From NCBI GenBank assembly GCA_949128115.1, contig OX421963.1, positions 40,345,979 to 40,409,978 of the forward strand: DNA of 64,000 bases, given 5' to 3'. The translations under genes and the position numbers were made by a program. The notes under the pieces are model-generated. The model was not told where the DNA came from, made no database searches, and saw only the letters and a program-made list of their open reading frames with translations. Origin of the DNA: Anaspis maculata. Its lineage: Eukaryota; Arthropoda; Insecta; Coleoptera; Scraptiidae. The stretch's first letter is position 1, and every line of letters starts with the position of its first letter. Of the stretch, positions 62,431-64,000 are shown piece by piece.

Positions 62431-64000
62431 ACCTTGTATCCACTATCCGGACCACCATTGCTGTGGTGGCTTTTTGATGTGTCAATCCAGCACAAGTTTG
62501 TTGTTCATTTAGTTCATTTCTACAAGGTTGACCGGCGACCAGTTGTTCTAGTCTTACTGGGGGCTCGGGGCTCTTCACCTCCTTTCTTGAAACGCACAAG
62601 AAACTTGTGTTTCTAAAAACAGCTCCATCCTCGATCTACTCTTGCTGAATGTGGCATAGCAAAGCCACGGAATAAACTACTCAACAATTGAAGTGACCCA
62701 TCACCCAAAATTTTTAATAGATTTTGAACTCCCCTTGCTCTCGAAAAAATAGGACTCATTCGGAAGTTTTTCTCTTCCCAAATACCTGCGCTCTTTGTCT
62801 GTCACAGCGTGGATACAGAATTAAGTTCAGATCTCCCATGTTGGTTAAACAGGGCGTCGCGTAGAACTCTGCAACAAACAACATGTTTTTGAATATTTAC
62901 AACTGGTCCAGGGAGGTTGGCACACTCATATCTTGAAACAGTTTTTCAATTTTCCGATTATCTCAACTACACGGTGATTCGAAAAAAACAACTTTTTGGT
63001 TTTTTGGTCATAGCTTTTTTCCTAGTTGACCATTTTTATAATCTGTAGCTCATGTTAAAAGCTAAAGCTTCAGAGAACAAGAATAGGTCTTGGAAACTGA
63101 TGCAGAAGGAAACTTGGCATCAAGAGTCTGCATCAAAAGTGACGCAGATCTAAATTACCCCCGAAATCAGATCTGGAGATGGAGCTCGTCAGAGATAATA
63201 ATAATAATAATAATAATAAAATTTCTTTATTGGCGGTATTCAGCGAAGCTGCTTTTCCATACAACCACAAGATCAATTTGTTTTGAAGTGAACCATTCAA
63301 TATGATCATTTCAAGACTGTATGAATCTTCTGTATGAAAAAAGATTACTTGACGAGGGAATTAATATATGGCTGCATGTTTTCAGAAGAACATCAGTGTC
63401 CCTTTTACCTGAAAACTAATGTAACCTACGTTTCGAACAAAGCTGGTAATGGGGTACTTGCCAGTGGAAATAGATTTAACTGGAAATACTTTTAATCATC
63501 AACAAGAGTAATAAAGAGTATTTCCTGGAAATTTCCGGAAAATATATCCATTGGTTGGAAAGATTTTTTTTTTTTCAAACGTTTGGTTAACAGTGGGAGA
63601 ATTCCAGTGGGCTTTTCATATCCATATTTTTCAAATATGGTGGTACCCCTCTAACAGTTTTTTGAGTTTTCAATCCAACAGTGCTGTTTGTTTAGTTTTT
63701 AGTATATTTGTGACGTCACAAATATATGAAACACGCATCACGGCCGCAATCTTGGGAATTTAGAAAAAAGAAAAAATACGGGTACATTATTTTTAGCCAT
63801 TCTATCGATCAAGCCAATAAAAGAGAATTGGGCAAGTACCCCATTGAATCTAGAAACATTGTTGGAATTTTCCATTCAATAACTAAATACCAGAATTACA
63901 TTAGTTTTCAGGTAAGTAGGAACACTGATTTTCTCTGGAGAACATACAGCCGTAATTTTTTTTTTTTTTAGTATAGTATTTTTTTATTTCGCCAGAAAAA
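62431..64000. other. Intergenic sequence to window end
   Basis: An (AAT)n microsatellite occurs at about 63197-63220 followed by AAATTTCTTTATTGGCGG, which could be the reversed tail of a LINE. GACGTCAC occurs near 63711. No gene was recognised. Confidence 0.4.

Overview
This window looks like arthropod, most probably insect, nuclear DNA. It is AT-rich and spliceosomal introns separate short, GC-richer exons. About half of it is made of decayed DNA transposons, SINEs and LTR-element pieces. No prokaryotic operon, rRNA array or CRISPR is visible. The order of insect cannot be settled from the sequence alone.

The only gene I can support is the 3' portion of an AMPA-type ionotropic glutamate receptor (GluRIA/GluRIB-like) on the + strand, in nine exons from 12241 to 51228. 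All exon junctions keep frame and sum to 1674 nt (557 residues plus stop). They encode the end of the amino-terminal domain, ligand-binding half S1, M1, the M2 pore loop with an unedited Q/R-site CAG, M3 with SYTANLAAF, half S2, M4 and a cytoplasmic tail ending in a TQV PDZ-type motif. The signal peptide and most of the amino-terminal domain must lie upstream of the window; I found no further exon in 1-12240. A 3' UTR with candidate poly(A) signals follows the stop.

The introns (117 nt to 13.5 kb) and flanks are filled with large inverted-repeat (foldback) elements. Many share terminal CAGGGTG...CACCCTG flanked by TA. One carries a fossil mariner-like transposase motif in its loop, so the family plausibly descends from Tc1/mariner elements. 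At 23.25-28.42 kb several such elements abut end to end on TA dinucleotides. At 38.2-42.6 kb a foldback encloses a 3-kb minisatellite of about 40-bp units, bracketed by inverted arrays of GGACAATTCGTC; the same minisatellite occurs as a head-to-head inverted pair at 18.6-20.1 kb. A third large foldback (54.0-59.0 kb, downstream of the gene) contains a broken THAP domain and a nested foldback.

Other mobile DNA: a 324-bp hAT MITE with a perfect 8-bp target duplication (14.9 kb), a deleted piggyBac copy flanked by TTAA (15.4-16.4 kb), two internally deleted Ty3/Gypsy copies (42.6-44.2 kb and 59.9-60.9 kb) with related LTR-like pieces at 4.4 and 20.5 kb, a tRNA-derived SINE (62.2 kb), a possible 5S-like SINE (4.0 kb), and a three-unit tandem array of long hairpins (35.7-36.7 kb). 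No complete mobile-element ORF survives. The more unusual material is the foldback/minisatellite architecture rather than a new protein system.
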